In this document: positions 7,625 to 17,294 of the stretch, piece after piece | Layout of the letters: each line of letters begins with the position of its first letter | How positions within the stretch are numbered: the stretch's first letter is position 1 | Origin: Shinella sp. SUS2 | GTDB lineage: Bacteria; Pseudomonadota; Alphaproteobacteria; Rhizobiales; Rhizobiaceae | Reading direction: 5' to 3' | Length of the DNA stretch: 64,000 bases | NCBI RefSeq assembly: GCF_001262505.1 | Contig: NZ_KQ410735.1 | Coordinates: 122,408 to 186,407, forward strand | Translations under genes and position numbers: made by a program | Notes under the pieces: model-generated | Told to the model about the DNA's origin: nothing | Seen by the model: the letters and a program-made list of their open reading frames with translations, nothing else | The model's database searches: none

Positions 7625-9178
7625 ATGAGCAGCCTGGAAGAGCTTAGCCATCGGCATGAGGACGAGGCGAAGCTCGCCGAATCCGAAGCGGTGCCGCGCG
7701 GCGCGCCCATCCTCGAATTGCGTGGGCTGCAGAAGAAATACGGCCTCGTGGAAGCGCTGAAACCGGCGACGATCGCGTTTCTGGCCGGCGAGATCCACGC
7801 CATCGTCGGCGAAAACGGCGCCGGCAAGTCCACCCTCATCAAGCTCCTGACCGGCGTCATCCGCCGCACGGCGGGTGACGTCTTCTGGTGTGGCAAGCCC
7901 GTGCAGCTGGCGACCCCGAACGAGGCGATCTCCCGTGGCATCAATGCCGTGCACCAGGAGGTCGTGCTCTGCCCGCATCTTTCGGTGGCGGCCAACATGT
8001 TTCTCGGCGACGAGATGAACCGCTACGGCCTGATGCGCAAGGCGGCCATGGAGCGTGCGGCTCAGGCGGTGCTCGACGATCTCGGCTTCCAGCTTCCCGC
8101 CGGCGCGCTCCTCGGCAGCCTCACCATCGGCCAGCAGCAGCTGGTCGCCACCGCCAAGGCGGCCATGCGCGGCATCCGCTTCCTCATCTTCGACGAACCG
8201 ACCGCCTATCTGACGCGCCAGGAATCCGCCCAGCTCTTCCGTCTCATTCGCCGGCTACGCGACCAGGGCGTGACGATCGTCTATATCAGCCACCGCATGG
8301 AGGAGGTCTTCGAGCTGGCCGACCGCGTCTCGGTGCTGCGCGACGGCACCCATGTCGGCACGCGCCTGATCGGCGAGACCAATGAGAACGAGCTGATCGC
8401 GCTGATGATCAACCGTTCGATCGAACAGATCTACCACAAGGAAAAGGTGCCGGCCGGCAAGGTCATCGTCGAGACGCGTGGCCTGTCCGGTCCGGGTTTC
8501 AGCGATGTGTCGCTTTCCGTGCGCGCCGGCGAGATCGTCGGCCTCTACGGCCTCATCGGTGCCGGCCGCAGCGAGTTTGCCCTCGGCCTCTATGGTCGCC
8601 AGCCGGTCTCGGCCGGCGAGATCTTCTGGGATGGCGCGAAGGTCGATATCCGCAACGAGCGCCAGGCGATGGACCTCGGCATCGCGCTTGCCCCGGAAAG
8701 CCGGCGCGACCAGGGCCTCTGCCTCAACCTGCCGATCGGCCTCAACATCAACCTGCCGGTCTTCAGGACGCTGAGCTCGGGCCTGACGATCCGCCGCGGC
8801 GACGAGGCCGCGAATGCCGACCGCCAGATCCGCGATTTGCGTATCAAGACGCCGTCGCGCCACGTGCTCGCTTCCGCCATGTCCGGCGGCAACCAGCAGA
8901 AGATCGTCATCGGCAAGTGGTTGAGCCACGGTGCGCGGCTGTTCATCTTCGACGAGCCGACCGTCGGCGTCGATGTCGGCACCAAGGCGGAAATCTACCG
9001 CCTGTTCGGCGAACTCCTGAAGCAGGGCGCCGGCATCATCCTCATCTCGTCCTACTTGCCGGAAGTCTATGAACTTTCCGACCGGCTGCATGTCTTCAGG
9101 GGCGGCCGGCTCGTCGCCAGCCACGACCACCGGGCGGCCACCCATGAGGACGTCCTGACCCAGGCCATCGGCATCTGA
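7625..9178 (+). CDS. Sugar ABC transporter ATP-binding protein (RbsA/MglA type, tandem NBD)
   Basis: 517 residues with two nucleotide-binding domains, as in CUT2 importers. First half: Walker A GENGAGKST, signature-like LTIGQQQLVATAKA, Walker B FLIFDEPTAYL, switch His in YISHRMEE. Second half: degenerate Walker A GLIGAGRSE, canonical signature MSGGNQQKIVIGKWL, Walker B LFIFDEPTVGVDVG. So one site is probably weak, as usual for RbsA. It starts with AGGAGG 9 bp upstream, follows the binding protein by 88 bp and precedes the permease by 28 bp. It is the peripheral membrane motor of sugar import. Confidence 0.93.
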   Translation: MSSLEELSHRHEDEAKLAESEAVPRGAPILELRGLQKKYGLVEALKPATIAFLAGEIHAIVGENGAGKSTLIKLLTGVIRRTAGDVFWCGKPVQLATPNEAISRGINAVHQEVVLCPHLSVAANMFLGDEMNRYGLMRKAAMERAAQAVLDDLGFQLPAGALLGSLTIGQQQLVATAKAAMRGIRFLIFDEPTAYLTRQESAQLFRLIRRLRDQGVTIVYISHRMEEVFELADRVSVLRDGTHVGTRLIGETNENELIALMINRSIEQIYHKEKVPAGKVIVETRGLSGPGFSDVSLSVRAGEIVGLYGLIGAGRSEFALGLYGRQPVSAGEIFWDGAKVDIRNERQAMDLGIALAPESRRDQGLCLNLPIGLNINLPVFRTLSSGLTIRRGDEAANADRQIRDLRIKTPSRHVLASAMSGGNQQKIVIGKWLSHGARLFIFDEPTVGVDVGTKAEIYRLFGELLKQGAGIILISSYLPEVYELSDRLHVFRGGRLVASHDHRAATHEDVLTQAIGI

Positions 9179-9206
9179 ATCGCCGCGCGAAAAAAGGGAG
9201 AAGAAC

Positions 9207-10181
9207 ATGAGCGTGGAAACGACGACGGAAAGCGCACCGGCCCCCAGGAAGGGCACGAACATCCTGCTCGGCCTGACCCTTCTCGGGCTGCTGCTGTTCC
9301 TCTGGCTGCTGCTCGGCCTTTCGACCAATGCCTTCTGGACACCGAACAACATCAGCAACCTGCTGCGCCAGGGGGCGATGACGGCAATCCTGGCGGTCGG
9401 CCAGACCTTCGTCATCATCACCGCCGGTATCGACCTCTCGGTCGGGGCCATCGTCGGCTTCACCAGCGTCATCGTCGCCTGGCTGCTGCAGGCCGGCGTG
9501 CCGCTCTGGCTGTCGATCATCCTGACGTTGCTGATCGGCGTCGCCATTGGCGCCTTCCACGGCTTCGGCATCGTGCGCATGGGCCTGCCGCCCTTCATCA
9601 TCACGCTGGCGACGCTGACCTCGCTGCGCGGCATCGGCCTGCTCATCACCAACGGCTCGACGATCTCGATCAGCCACGAGGGTTTCACGAATTTCTCCCG
9701 CGCCGATTTCCTCGGCGTGCCGAGCCTGTTCTGGATGGTCATCCTGGTGGCCATCCCCGCCTTCGTCTTCCTGCATCTCTCGCGCTGGGGCCGCTATCTC
9801 TTCGCGGTCGGCTCGAACAGCGAGGCGGCGCGCCTTTCCGGCGTCAATGTCAACCGCACCATCTACCTCGCCTATATCCTGTCGGCGACCTGCGCCGCCT
9901 TTGTCGGCCTGCTGCTCGCCTCGCGCATCGGCATCGGCAATGCCACGCAGGCGGAAGGCTGGGAGCTGCAGGCGATCGCCTCGTCGGTGATCGGCGGAAC
10001 CAGCCTCTTCGGCGCGGTCGGCTCGGTGCACGGGCCGCTGCTCGGCGCCTTCATCCTCGCAACCATCAACAACGGCGCGAACCTCCTCAACATCAACTCC
10101 TTCTGGCAGCGCATCATCACGGGGCTCCTCATCATCGTCATCGTCTATTTCGATCAGCTGCGCCGTCGCGGAAGCCGTTGA
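9207..10181 (+). CDS. Sugar ABC transporter permease (RbsC-like)
   Basis: 324 residues, mostly hydrophobic helices (about 8-10 predicted by eye), beginning after a short polar N-terminus with LGLTLLGLLLFLWLLLGLS. Family landmarks: GQTFVIITAGIDLSVGAIVG and YLFAVGSNSEAARLSGVNV, the coupling-helix (EAA-like) segment contacting the ATPase. CUT2 permeases work as homodimers in the inner membrane with one RbsA-like protein. Its stop is separated from the next start by a single base, so it is tightly co-transcribed with the Zn dehydrogenase gene. That coupling ties transport to sugar-acid oxidation. Confidence 0.92.
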   Translation: MSVETTTESAPAPRKGTNILLGLTLLGLLLFLWLLLGLSTNAFWTPNNISNLLRQGAMTAILAVGQTFVIITAGIDLSVGAIVGFTSVIVAWLLQAGVPLWLSIILTLLIGVAIGAFHGFGIVRMGLPPFIITLATLTSLRGIGLLITNGSTISISHEGFTNFSRADFLGVPSLFWMVILVAIPAFVFLHLSRWGRYLFAVGSNSEAARLSGVNVNRTIYLAYILSATCAAFVGLLLASRIGIGNATQAEGWELQAIASSVIGGTSLFGAVGSVHGPLLGAFILATINNGANLLNINSFWQRIITGLLIIVIVYFDQLRRRGSR

Positions 10182-10182
10182 G

Positions 10183-11199
10183 ATGAAAGCCGTCGTCTGT
10201 GTGGAACCCGGTCGCCTCGAAGCGGTCGAGCGTGAGAGCCCCGCCGACCTGCCGGAGGGCTGGGTGCGCGTCGCCGTCAGCCATGTCGGCATTTGCGGCA
10301 CCGATTATCATATCTTCGAGGGCAAGCACCCGTTCCTCGACTATCCCCGGGTGATGGGCCACGAGGTCTCGGCCACCGTCCTCGATCCGGGCACGAGCCA
10401 GCTTGTTGCCGGTGCATCCGTCGTCGTGAATCCCTACCTTTCCTGCGGCACCTGCGTGGCTTGCCGGCAGGGCAAACCGAACTGCTGCACGGCGATCCGC
10501 GTGCTCGGCGTGCATACCGACGGCGCCTTCTGCGAGGAGATCCTGCTGCCGGCGGACAACCTCTATCCGGCCGACGGCCTCTCGCTGGAGGCGGCGGCGA
10601 CCGTGGAATTCCTGGCGATCGGTGCCCATGCGGTGCGCCGGTCCCTGGCGCCCGCCGGTTCGCGCGCCCTTGTCATCGGCGCCGGCCCGATCGGGCTCGG
10701 TACGGCGCTCTTCTCGCGTATTGCCGGTCATGACGTCACCTTGATGGATACTTCGACCGAGCGGCTTGCCATGGCGGCGGAGCGTTTTGGCCTGGTGAAG
10801 GGCATCCTTGCCGGCTCCGATGCGGCGGCCGCGGTGCTCGCGGCCACAGGCGGTGAAGGCTTCGATGTCGTCTTCGATGCGACGGGTTATGCGAAATCCA
10901 TGGAGGCTGCCTTCCACCATGTCGCCCATGGCGGTGCGCTTGTGCTGGTTTCCGTGGTGAAGGAAGAGATCCGTTTTTCCGACCCGGAGTTTCACAAGCG
11001 CGAAATGATGCTGATCAGCAGCCGCAATGCCACACGTGTCGATTTCGAGCATGTAATGGAGAGCATCCGCACCGGTCGCGTGCCGGTCGAGGCGCTGGTG
11101 ACCCATCGCACCACGCTTGCACATGTCCCGGTCGACCTTTCTCGGTGGGCGACCGAAAAATCGGGCCTGATCAAGGCGATTGTGCGTGTGGCGGGCTGA
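10183..11199 (+). CDS. Zinc-dependent alcohol dehydrogenase, L-galactonate 5-dehydrogenase (LgoD/YjjN)-like
   Basis: 338 residues of the medium-chain Zn dehydrogenase family. Catalytic zinc ligands: Cys38 (VGICGTD) and His60-Glu61 (GHE). Structural zinc: Cys88, 91, 94 and 102 in the CGTCVACRQGKPNCC stretch. Rossmann motif: VIGAGPIGLG. The C-terminal FSDPEFHKREMM-SRNAT segment and the NPY-SCGTC-AC arrangement resemble E. coli YjjN/LgoD, which oxidises L-galactonate to D-tagaturonate. That product is the substrate of the UxaB-like reductase at the other end of the locus. Family certain; substrate is my inference from memory of YjjN, with L-idonate or sorbitol dehydrogenase as alternatives. Confidence 0.85.
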   Translation: MKAVVCVEPGRLEAVERESPADLPEGWVRVAVSHVGICGTDYHIFEGKHPFLDYPRVMGHEVSATVLDPGTSQLVAGASVVVNPYLSCGTCVACRQGKPNCCTAIRVLGVHTDGAFCEEILLPADNLYPADGLSLEAAATVEFLAIGAHAVRRSLAPAGSRALVIGAGPIGLGTALFSRIAGHDVTLMDTSTERLAMAAERFGLVKGILAGSDAAAAVLAATGGEGFDVVFDATGYAKSMEAAFHHVAHGGALVLVSVVKEEIRFSDPEFHKREMMLISSRNATRVDFEHVMESIRTGRVPVEALVTHRTTLAHVPVDLSRWATEKSGLIKAIVRVAG

Positions 11200-11398
11200 A
11201 AAAGGCCGGCGGAACGTCGAAAACGCGATGAAAAGCCTGAAATCCGTTCATGCCCGCGAAAGGTTCACAGGTTTAGGATGTCCGTGCGGCGTGTTGCCAC
11301 GCAGCGAAAACATGTTAGTCTTTTCGCATCTGCGGAAACCGGGGTGACACGGTGCAGAGGGCGCTCAGCCCCGCACCCAGAATGGGGTATCGCGTCCG

Positions 11399-12691
11399 AT
11401 GTATTATCAGCTCTACGAACTCAACCATGCGGTGATGGCGCCCTGGCGCGCTGTGGCGGACCAGATGCGCATCGCCTTCCGCAACCCGCTCAATCCGGTT
11501 TCCCATACCTATTTCGGCCGCACCATGGCTGCCGGCTTCGAGGTTCTCGAGCGCACCACCCGGCGCTACGGCAAGCCTGAATTCGATCTTCCCACCACGC
11601 TCATCGACGGCCAGAGCGTTTCCGTGCACGAAAAGATCGTCTGGCAGCGCCCGTTCTGCAATCTCATCCATTTCGAGCGCTGTTTGCCGGCCGGTCATCG
11701 CAAGGACCCGAAGGTCCTGATCGTCGCGCCGATGTCGGGCCACTATGCGACGCTGCTGCGCGGTACGGTCGAGGCGCTGCTGCCGCATGCGGAGGTCCAC
11801 ATCACCGACTGGGTGGATGCGCGCATGGTGCCACTGTCGGACGGCGGTTTCGATCTCGACGACTATATCGACTACGTCATCCAGATGCTGCATGCGCTGG
11901 GGCCGGATACCCATGTCGTTGCCGTCTGCCAGCCGGCAGTGCCGGTGCTGGCGGCCGTTGCGGTCATGGAAGCCGACAACGACCCGCTGTCGCCCTCCAC
12001 CATGACGCTGATGGGCGGGCCGATCGACACGCGCATCAACCCGACCGCCGTCAACAAGCTGGCGGAAGAAAAGCCGATCGAATGGTTCCGCGACAATGTC
12101 ATCATGCCCGTTCCGTGGCCGCAGCCCGGCTTCATGCGCATGGTCTATCCGGGCTTCCTGCAATTGTCGGGCTTCATGTCGATGAATCTCGACCGCCATG
12201 TCATCGCCCACAAGGAATTCTTCGCCCATCTCGTGAAGAACGACGGCGACGCGGCGGAAAAGCATCGTGACTTCTACGACGAATATCTTGCCGTCATGGA
12301 TCTCACCGCCGAATTCTACCTCCAGACGGTCGAGACCGTGTTCATGAAACACGCGCTGCCGAAGGGTGAGATGATGCACCGCGGGCGTCCTGTCGACACG
12401 ACGGCAATCCGCAAGGTGGCGCTGCTCACCGTCGAGGGCGAGAACGACGATATCTCGGGCGTCGGCCAGACGAAGGCGGCGCAGACGATCTGCACCAACA
12501 TTCCCGATGACATGCGCATGCATTACATGCAGCCGGATGTCGGCCACTACGGCGTCTTCAACGGTTCGCGTTTCCGCCGGGAGATTGCTCCGCGCATCCT
12601 CTCCTTCATTGCCGAACATGCCCGCAGCGCAAAGGTGAAGCCGGCCGCGCCGCGCGTCATCAAGGGTGGCAAGGCCAGCGGCGGCGCCTGA
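11399..12691 (+). CDS. phaZ: Intracellular polyhydroxyalkanoate (PHB) depolymerase
   Basis: 430 residues of the intracellular PHB depolymerase family. The alpha/beta-hydrolase nucleophile is a cysteine rather than serine: Cys177 in VAVCQPAVPV. PMSGHYATLLRGTVEALLPHAEVHITDWVDAR and the C-terminal DVGHYGVFNGSRFR (probable catalytic His) are typical family blocks. It degrades stored poly-3-hydroxybutyrate granules in the cytoplasm to release carbon and reducing power, relevant to rhizobial survival and symbiosis. It is monocistronic by position, with about 200 bp of upstream sequence and no strong Shine-Dalgarno at this ATG. Confidence 0.92.
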   Translation: MYYQLYELNHAVMAPWRAVADQMRIAFRNPLNPVSHTYFGRTMAAGFEVLERTTRRYGKPEFDLPTTLIDGQSVSVHEKIVWQRPFCNLIHFERCLPAGHRKDPKVLIVAPMSGHYATLLRGTVEALLPHAEVHITDWVDARMVPLSDGGFDLDDYIDYVIQMLHALGPDTHVVAVCQPAVPVLAAVAVMEADNDPLSPSTMTLMGGPIDTRINPTAVNKLAEEKPIEWFRDNVIMPVPWPQPGFMRMVYPGFLQLSGFMSMNLDRHVIAHKEFFAHLVKNDGDAAEKHRDFYDEYLAVMDLTAEFYLQTVETVFMKHALPKGEMMHRGRPVDTTAIRKVALLTVEGENDDISGVGQTKAAQTICTNIPDDMRMHYMQPDVGHYGVFNGSRFRREIAPRILSFIAEHARSAKVKPAAPRVIKGGKASGGA

Positions 12692-12819
12692 TTTTTCAGT
12701 CCTCTTTCAGGCGCTTGCCCGAATTCACAGGGCATCGTCTTGAATGCGATGGGCGGTCTAACCACATCGGATTCACCGGAAACCGAGGTGGTTTCCGTCG
12801 ATCGTGAGGAAGATTGCAC

Positions 12820-13254
12820 ATGAACCAGTCAGCGCTCATTCGTCCGGACTGGACGCCTGCGACCATCGCCCTGATGGTGCTCGGCTTCGTGGTGTTCTGG
12901 CCGCTCGGCCTTGCCATGCTCGCCTACATCATCTTCGGCGACCGTCTGAAATCCTTCAAGAAAGACGCCAACGACACCGTCGACGGCATGTTCGCCTTCT
13001 GCCGGGGCAAGTTCGGCCGCCGCGGTGGTTCCGCTTTCCGTAGCGCCACCGGCAATGTCGCCTTCGACGACTGGCGCGATGCCGAGCTCTCCCGCCTCGA
13101 CGAGGAACGCCGCAAGCTCGACGAGATGCGTGAAGAATTCGACTCCTATGTCCGCGAGCTTCGCCGGGCAAAGGATCAGGAAGAATTCGACCGCTTCATG
13201 CGCGAGCGCCGCGCCAACGGCCAGGGCGACGTTCCGGGCTTTCCGGCGACCTGA
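12820..13254 (+). CDS. DUF2852-type small membrane protein with C-terminal coiled coil
   Basis: 144 residues from ATG 12820, preceded by GTGAGGA. One hydrophobic segment (TIALMVLGFVVFWPLGLAML, residues about 13-35) anchors it. A basic loop follows, then a charged region ELSRLDEERRKLDEMREEFDSY through the C-terminus that should form a coiled coil. I recognise it as the alphaproteobacterial DUF2852 family; no function is known to me. It stands alone between phaZ and the zinc peptidase gene and has its own terminator. Confidence 0.75.
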   Translation: MNQSALIRPDWTPATIALMVLGFVVFWPLGLAMLAYIIFGDRLKSFKKDANDTVDGMFAFCRGKFGRRGGSAFRSATGNVAFDDWRDAELSRLDEERRKLDEMREEFDSYVRELRRAKDQEEFDRFMRERRANGQGDVPGFPAT

Positions 13255-13279
13255 CACCGTCTGAGCGGATGAGATGAAG

Positions 13280-13304
13280 ACCGGCGCCTCGAGCGCCGGT
13301 TTTT
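13280..13304 (+). terminator. Intrinsic terminator after the DUF2852 gene
   Basis: Arms ACCGGCGC (13280-13287) and GCGCCGGT (13293-13300) with a 5-nt loop and TTTT immediately after. Confidence 0.75.
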
Positions 13305-13337
13305 CGTCGGGGCATTCCAGTTTCAGCCGAATCGGCT

Positions 13338-14111
13338 ATGAAAGGCAGTATGTTCTCCTCGCTTCGCAAGCCCAGAAAGGCCCTGAAGACGCCGCCTCCA
13401 CCGGAGCGGCGGGAAATGGACGTCAACGGCAAGCGCCTGCCGCTCACCATAAGGCGGGATTTTCGCGCGACACGGCTGACCCTGCGCATCGAGCCGGGCG
13501 GGCGGGCACTGCGCATGACGGTGCCGAGCGGCATTGCCGAGCGCGAGATCCGCGATTTCCTCGATCGGCACCAGGGCTGGCTGATGACGAAGCTCGCCAA
13601 GTTCCGTACGACGAACGAACTCATGGACGGCGGCTACGTGATGATCCGCGGCGTCTCCCACCGCATCGAGGCGACCGGCCGCCTGCGCGGCCTGACGGAG
13701 GCCCTGGTTGTCGATGATGAAGCGGTGCTGCGCGTCGGCGGCATGGAGGAGAGCATTCCCCGTCGTATCTGCGATTTCCTGAAGAAGGAGGCCCGGCTGG
13801 AGCTGGAACGGCTCGTCGCCGTGCATGCCGGCCGCATCGGCAAACGCGTGAAGTCGCTGACGCTGCGCGATACCCGCAGCCGCTGGGGCTCCTGCTCGGC
13901 GGATGGCGCACTCAGCTTCTCCTGGCGCATCGCCATGGCGCCGCCTGGCGTGATCGATTATCTCGCCGCCCACGAGGTGGCGCATCTCAGGGAAATGAAC
14001 CACAGCCCGGCCTTCTGGGCGTTGTGCGAGCAGCTCTGCCCGAAGACCGAGGATGCCAAGCGCTGGCTGAAGCGCAATGGCAGCCTGCTGCATGCGGTTG
14101 ATTTCGGCTGA
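13338..14111 (+). CDS. YgjP/DUF45-family M48-like zinc metallopeptidase
   Basis: 257 residues. The C-terminal half holds the zinc motif HEVAHLREMNHSPAFW (His212, Glu213, His216) preceded by TLRDTRSRWGSCSADGALSFSWRI, the hallmark of the YgjP/WLM (DUF45) metallopeptidase family. The N-terminal part (residues 30-80) is a beta-rich region with the family pattern RRDFRATRLTLRIEPGG. No signal peptide or membrane segment is visible, so it is cytoplasmic. The physiological substrate is unknown. Monocistronic between the DUF2852 gene and the convergent small membrane protein gene. Confidence 0.85.
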   Translation: MKGSMFSSLRKPRKALKTPPPPERREMDVNGKRLPLTIRRDFRATRLTLRIEPGGRALRMTVPSGIAEREIRDFLDRHQGWLMTKLAKFRTTNELMDGGYVMIRGVSHRIEATGRLRGLTEALVVDDEAVLRVGGMEESIPRRICDFLKKEARLELERLVAVHAGRIGKRVKSLTLRDTRSRWGSCSADGALSFSWRIAMAPPGVIDYLAAHEVAHLREMNHSPAFWALCEQLCPKTEDAKRWLKRNGSLLHAVDFG

Positions 14112-14135
14112 AGCGGTTTTGACCGGAAGGACTGG

Positions 14136-14333
14136 TCAGCGGCCGCGATCGGCCAGCGCCTCGCGGATTTTCCTGTCCGTATTGTACTGCCCCAGCGCAT
14201 AGACCGCCCAGATGGCCGCCGGCAGCCAGCCGATCAGCGTGATCTGCAGGATGAGGCAGATGATGCCGGCAATCGGCCGCCCGATGGTGAAAAACACGAG
14301 GAAGGGCAGCAGGATGGCAATGATGAGCCGCAT
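14136..14333 (-). CDS. YqaE/Pmp3-family small hydrophobic membrane protein
   Basis: A 65-residue protein from ATG 14333 (the same frame stays open far upstream but without family content). It has two hydrophobic helices, LIIAILLPFLVFFTIGRP and IAGIICLILQITLIGWLPAAIWAVYAL, followed by a short charged tail. This is the layout of Pmp3/YqaE (UPF0057) stress-linked membrane proteolipids. GGAGATCCCC lies just before the start. Function in bacteria is poorly defined; links to membrane potential and salt stress are known for the family. Confidence 0.8.
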   Translation of the reverse strand: MRLIIAILLPFLVFFTIGRPIAGIICLILQITLIGWLPAAIWAVYALGQYNTDRKIREALADRGR

Positions 14334-14463
14334 GGGGATCTCCAAACTAGGGTCCCCCTCCATATGGGCCTGTTCGAAGCCTGCGCAAGGGCGGCGTTTC
14401 CCGAGGGTCGGATGCCGTCTTTCGGCTCGACTCTTCGGGTGATTCATGCGACTCCCTGCGCCC

Positions 14464-15147
14464 ATGAAACGTGAAACGTCACTCGACATCAAAATCTGCG
14501 GGCTGAAGACCGAAGAGGCCGTCGACAGGGCCGTTGCGCTCGGCGCCACCCATATCGGCTTCATCTTCTTTCCCAAGAGCCCGCGCAACATCGAGCCGTC
14601 CGACGCCGGTCGTCTTGCGGATCGGGTGCGCGGCCGGGTGAAGATCGTTGCCGTCACTGTCAATGCTGACAATGACGCCCTCGACGAGATCGTCGACCAG
14701 CTCTCGCCGGATATCCTTCAGCTGCACGGCAGCGAAAGCCCGGAGCGCGTCCTGAACGTCAAGGCCGTCTACGGCCTGCCTGTCATAAAGGCCTTTTCGG
14801 TGCGCGAGGCGGACGATCTGAAGAAGATCGATCCCTATATCGGCATTGCCGACCGGTTCCTCTTCGATGCGAAGCCGCCGGCGGGCTCGGAGCTTCCTGG
14901 CGGCAATGGCGTCTCCTTCGACTGGACGCTCATGCATTTGCTTGACGGAAGCGTCGATTACATGCTTTCCGGTGGGTTGAACAAGGATAACCTCGCCGAG
15001 GCCATAAGGCTGACCGGCGCGCCGGGCATCGACGCCAGTTCCGGGGTCGAGAGCGCCCCGGGCGTCAAGGATCTCGGCCTGATGGATGCATTTTTTGAAG
15101 CGGCACGGGAAGCGGAACGCGAAATCGTTGCAGGGAGAGGCAAGTGA
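14464..15147 (+). CDS. trpF: Phosphoribosylanthranilate isomerase
   Basis: About 227 residues, third step of tryptophan synthesis from chorismate (PRA to CdRP), a TIM barrel. Signatures: [16 protein letters not shown] with the catalytic Cys, [42 protein letters not shown] with the catalytic Asp, and [15 protein letters not shown] prefer ATG 14464 over the in-frame ATG 14446 because rhizobial TrpF proteins begin a few residues before DIKICGLK; neither has a strong Shine-Dalgarno. Its stop overlaps the trpB GTG start as GTGA, so trpF-trpB are translationally coupled. Confidence 0.93.
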   Translation: MKRETSLDIKICGLKTEEAVDRAVALGATHIGFIFFPKSPRNIEPSDAGRLADRVRGRVKIVAVTVNADNDALDEIVDQLSPDILQLHGSESPERVLNVKAVYGLPVIKAFSVREADDLKKIDPYIGIADRFLFDAKPPAGSELPGGNGVSFDWTLMHLLDGSVDYMLSGGLNKDNLAEAIRLTGAPGIDASSGVESAPGVKDLGLMDAFFEAAREAEREIVAGRGK

Positions 15148-16364
15148 ACCAGTCACCCAACCTGAATTCGTACCGTGAAGGTCCGGACGAGGACGGCCGT
15201 TTCGGCATTTTCGGCGGTCGTTTCGTCGCCGAAACCCTGATGCCTCTGATCCTCGATCTTCAGGAAGAGTGGAACAAGGCCAAGACCGATCCGGCCTTCC
15301 AGGCGGAGCTGAAGGAGCTTGGTGCGCACTATATTGGCCGTCCGAGCCCGCTTTATTATGCCGAGCGCCTGACGCAGCATCTCGGCGGCGCGAAGATCTA
15401 TTTCAAGCGCGAGGAGCTGAACCACACCGGCTCGCACAAGATCAACAACTGTATCGGCCAGATACTTCTCGCCAAGCGCATGGGCAAGACGCGCATCATC
15501 GCGGAAACCGGTGCCGGCCAGCACGGCGTGGCCTCGGCGACGGTCGCCGCGCGTTTCGGCTTCCCCTGCGTCGTCTACATGGGCGCGACGGATGTCGAGC
15601 GCCAGGCGCCGAACGTCTTCCGCATGAAGCTGCTCGGTGCTGACGTGCGCCCGGTCACTGCCGGCCACGGCACGCTGAAGGACGCCATGAACGAGGCGCT
15701 GCGTGATTGGGTCACCAATGTCGAGGACACCTATTACCTGATCGGCACCGCCGCCGGCCCGCATCCCTATCCGGAACTGGTACGCGACTTCCAGGCCGTG
15801 ATCGGCACGGAAGCCCGCGAGCAGCTGTTGCAAGCCGAAGGCCGCCTGCCGGACATGGTCATCGCTGCCGTCGGCGGCGGTTCCAATGCGATCGGCATCT
15901 TCCACCCCTTCCTGGATGACAAGAACGTCCAGATCGTCGGCGTTGAAGCGGGTGGCAAGGGGCTTGACGGCGACGAACACTGTGCCTCGCTGACCGCCGG
16001 CTCGCCGGGCGTTCTGCACGGCAACCGCACCTATCTGCTGCAGGATGCCGACGGCCAGATCAAGGAAGGCCATTCGATTTCCGCCGGCCTCGACTACCCG
16101 GGCATCGGCCCGGAGCACGCCTGGCTCCACCAGATCGGCCGTGCCGAATATGTGCCGATCATGGACGACGAGGCGCTGGAAGCCTTCCAGCTCTTGACCA
16201 AGCTCGAAGGCATCATCCCGGCGCTGGAGCCGAGCCACGCCATTGCCGAAGTGATCAAGCGCGCGCCGAAAATGGGCAAGGACCAGATCATCCTGATGAA
16301 CCTCTCCGGCCGTGGCGACAAGGACATCTTCACCGTCGGCAAGATCCTCGGTATGGAGCTCTAA
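15144..16364 (+). CDS. trpB: Tryptophan synthase beta chain
   Basis: 406 residues, PLP enzyme joining indole and serine to give tryptophan. The PLP lysine is Lys99 in HTGSHKINN; the phosphate-binding glycine loop is [21 protein letters not shown] is also present. The GTG start at 15144 overlaps the trpF stop and has GGGAGAGG 5 bp upstream. It is followed by trpA with one base between stop and start, giving the usual trpFBA operon in which alpha and beta subunits form the channelled complex. Confidence 0.96.
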   Translation: MNQSPNLNSYREGPDEDGRFGIFGGRFVAETLMPLILDLQEEWNKAKTDPAFQAELKELGAHYIGRPSPLYYAERLTQHLGGAKIYFKREELNHTGSHKINNCIGQILLAKRMGKTRIIAETGAGQHGVASATVAARFGFPCVVYMGATDVERQAPNVFRMKLLGADVRPVTAGHGTLKDAMNEALRDWVTNVEDTYYLIGTAAGPHPYPELVRDFQAVIGTEAREQLLQAEGRLPDMVIAAVGGGSNAIGIFHPFLDDKNVQIVGVEAGGKGLDGDEHCASLTAGSPGVLHGNRTYLLQDADGQIKEGHSISAGLDYPGIGPEHAWLHQIGRAEYVPIMDDEALEAFQLLTKLEGIIPALEPSHAIAEVIKRAPKMGKDQIILMNLSGRGDKDIFTVGKILGMEL

Positions 16365-16365
16365 G

Positions 16366-17205
16366 ATGACCGCACGCATGGACAAACGCTTCGCGGATCT
16401 CGCCGCCGAAGGTCGCCCGGCCCTTGTGACCTATTTCATGGGCGGCGATCCAGATTATGCCAGCTCGCTCGAGATCATGAGAGCGCTGCCGAAGGCAGGC
16501 TCCGACGTCATCGAACTCGGCATGCCCTTCTCCGATCCGATGGCCGACGGCCCGGCCATCCAGTTGGCCGGCCAGCGCGCGCTGAAGGGCGGGCAGACGC
16601 TCGCCAAGACGCTGCAGATGGCGCGCGACTTCCGCAAGGGTGACGATGCGACGCCGATCGTGCTGATGGGCTACTACAACCCGATCTACATCTACGGCGT
16701 CGATCGTTTCCTCGACGAGGCGCTGGAAGCCGGCATCGACGGCCTCATCGTCGTCGACCTGCCGCCGGAAATGGATGACGAACTGTGCCTGCCGGCGCTC
16801 GCCAAGGGTATCAACTTCATTCGCCTGGCAACGCCGACGACGGACGAGAAGCGCCTGCCGGCGGTCCTGAAGAACACCTCCGGCTTCGTCTACTACGTAT
16901 CGATGAACGGCATCACCGGCTCGGCCCTGCCGGATCCCTCGCTGATCGGTGGCGCAGTCGGCCGCATCAAGGCGCATACGAAGCTGCCGGTCTGCGTCGG
17001 CTTCGGCGTCAAGACGGCGGACCATGCCCGCGCCATCGGCGCCTCGGCGGATGGCGTCGTCGTCGGCACCGCGATTGTCAACCAGATCGCTTCCAGCCTG
17101 ACGGCGGACGGCAAGGCCAGCGCCGCCACCGTCGCCGGCGTCGAGACGCTGGTGATGAGCCTCGCTTCGGGTGTGCGCGGCGCGCGCCTTGCGGCGGCGG
17201 AGTGA
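16366..17205 (+). CDS. trpA: Tryptophan synthase alpha chain
   Basis: 279 residues, converts indole-3-glycerol phosphate to indole and glyceraldehyde 3-phosphate. [42 protein letters not shown] (catalytic Glu and Asp), [13 protein letters not shown] and [11 protein letters not shown] are diagnostic. ATG at 16366 lies 2 nt after the trpB TAA; the in-frame upstream GTG at 16312 falls inside trpB and is rejected. Last gene of trpFBA, though accD follows only 89 bp on and may share the transcript. Confidence 0.95.
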   Translation: MTARMDKRFADLAAEGRPALVTYFMGGDPDYASSLEIMRALPKAGSDVIELGMPFSDPMADGPAIQLAGQRALKGGQTLAKTLQMARDFRKGDDATPIVLMGYYNPIYIYGVDRFLDEALEAGIDGLIVVDLPPEMDDELCLPALAKGINFIRLATPTTDEKRLPAVLKNTSGFVYYVSMNGITGSALPDPSLIGGAVGRIKAHTKLPVCVGFGVKTADHARAIGASADGVVVGTAIVNQIASSLTADGKASAATVAGVETLVMSLASGVRGARLAAAE

Positions 17206-17230
17206 AATTCCCACATGGGATCGGATAAAG

Positions 17231-17271
17231 GCAATTGCGGGAAAAGCATGACGCGGTTTTCCCGGGATTGC
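17231..17271 (+). repeat. Imperfect hairpin between trpA and accD
   Basis: Arms 17231-17245 and 17257-17271 pair at 13 of 15 positions around an 11-nt loop, ending 23 bp before accD. There is no T-run, so it looks more like a small repetitive palindrome or an mRNA-stability hairpin than a terminator. Confidence 0.45.
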
Positions 17272-17294
17272 GCAGATTAACGGGAGTCTAGACC

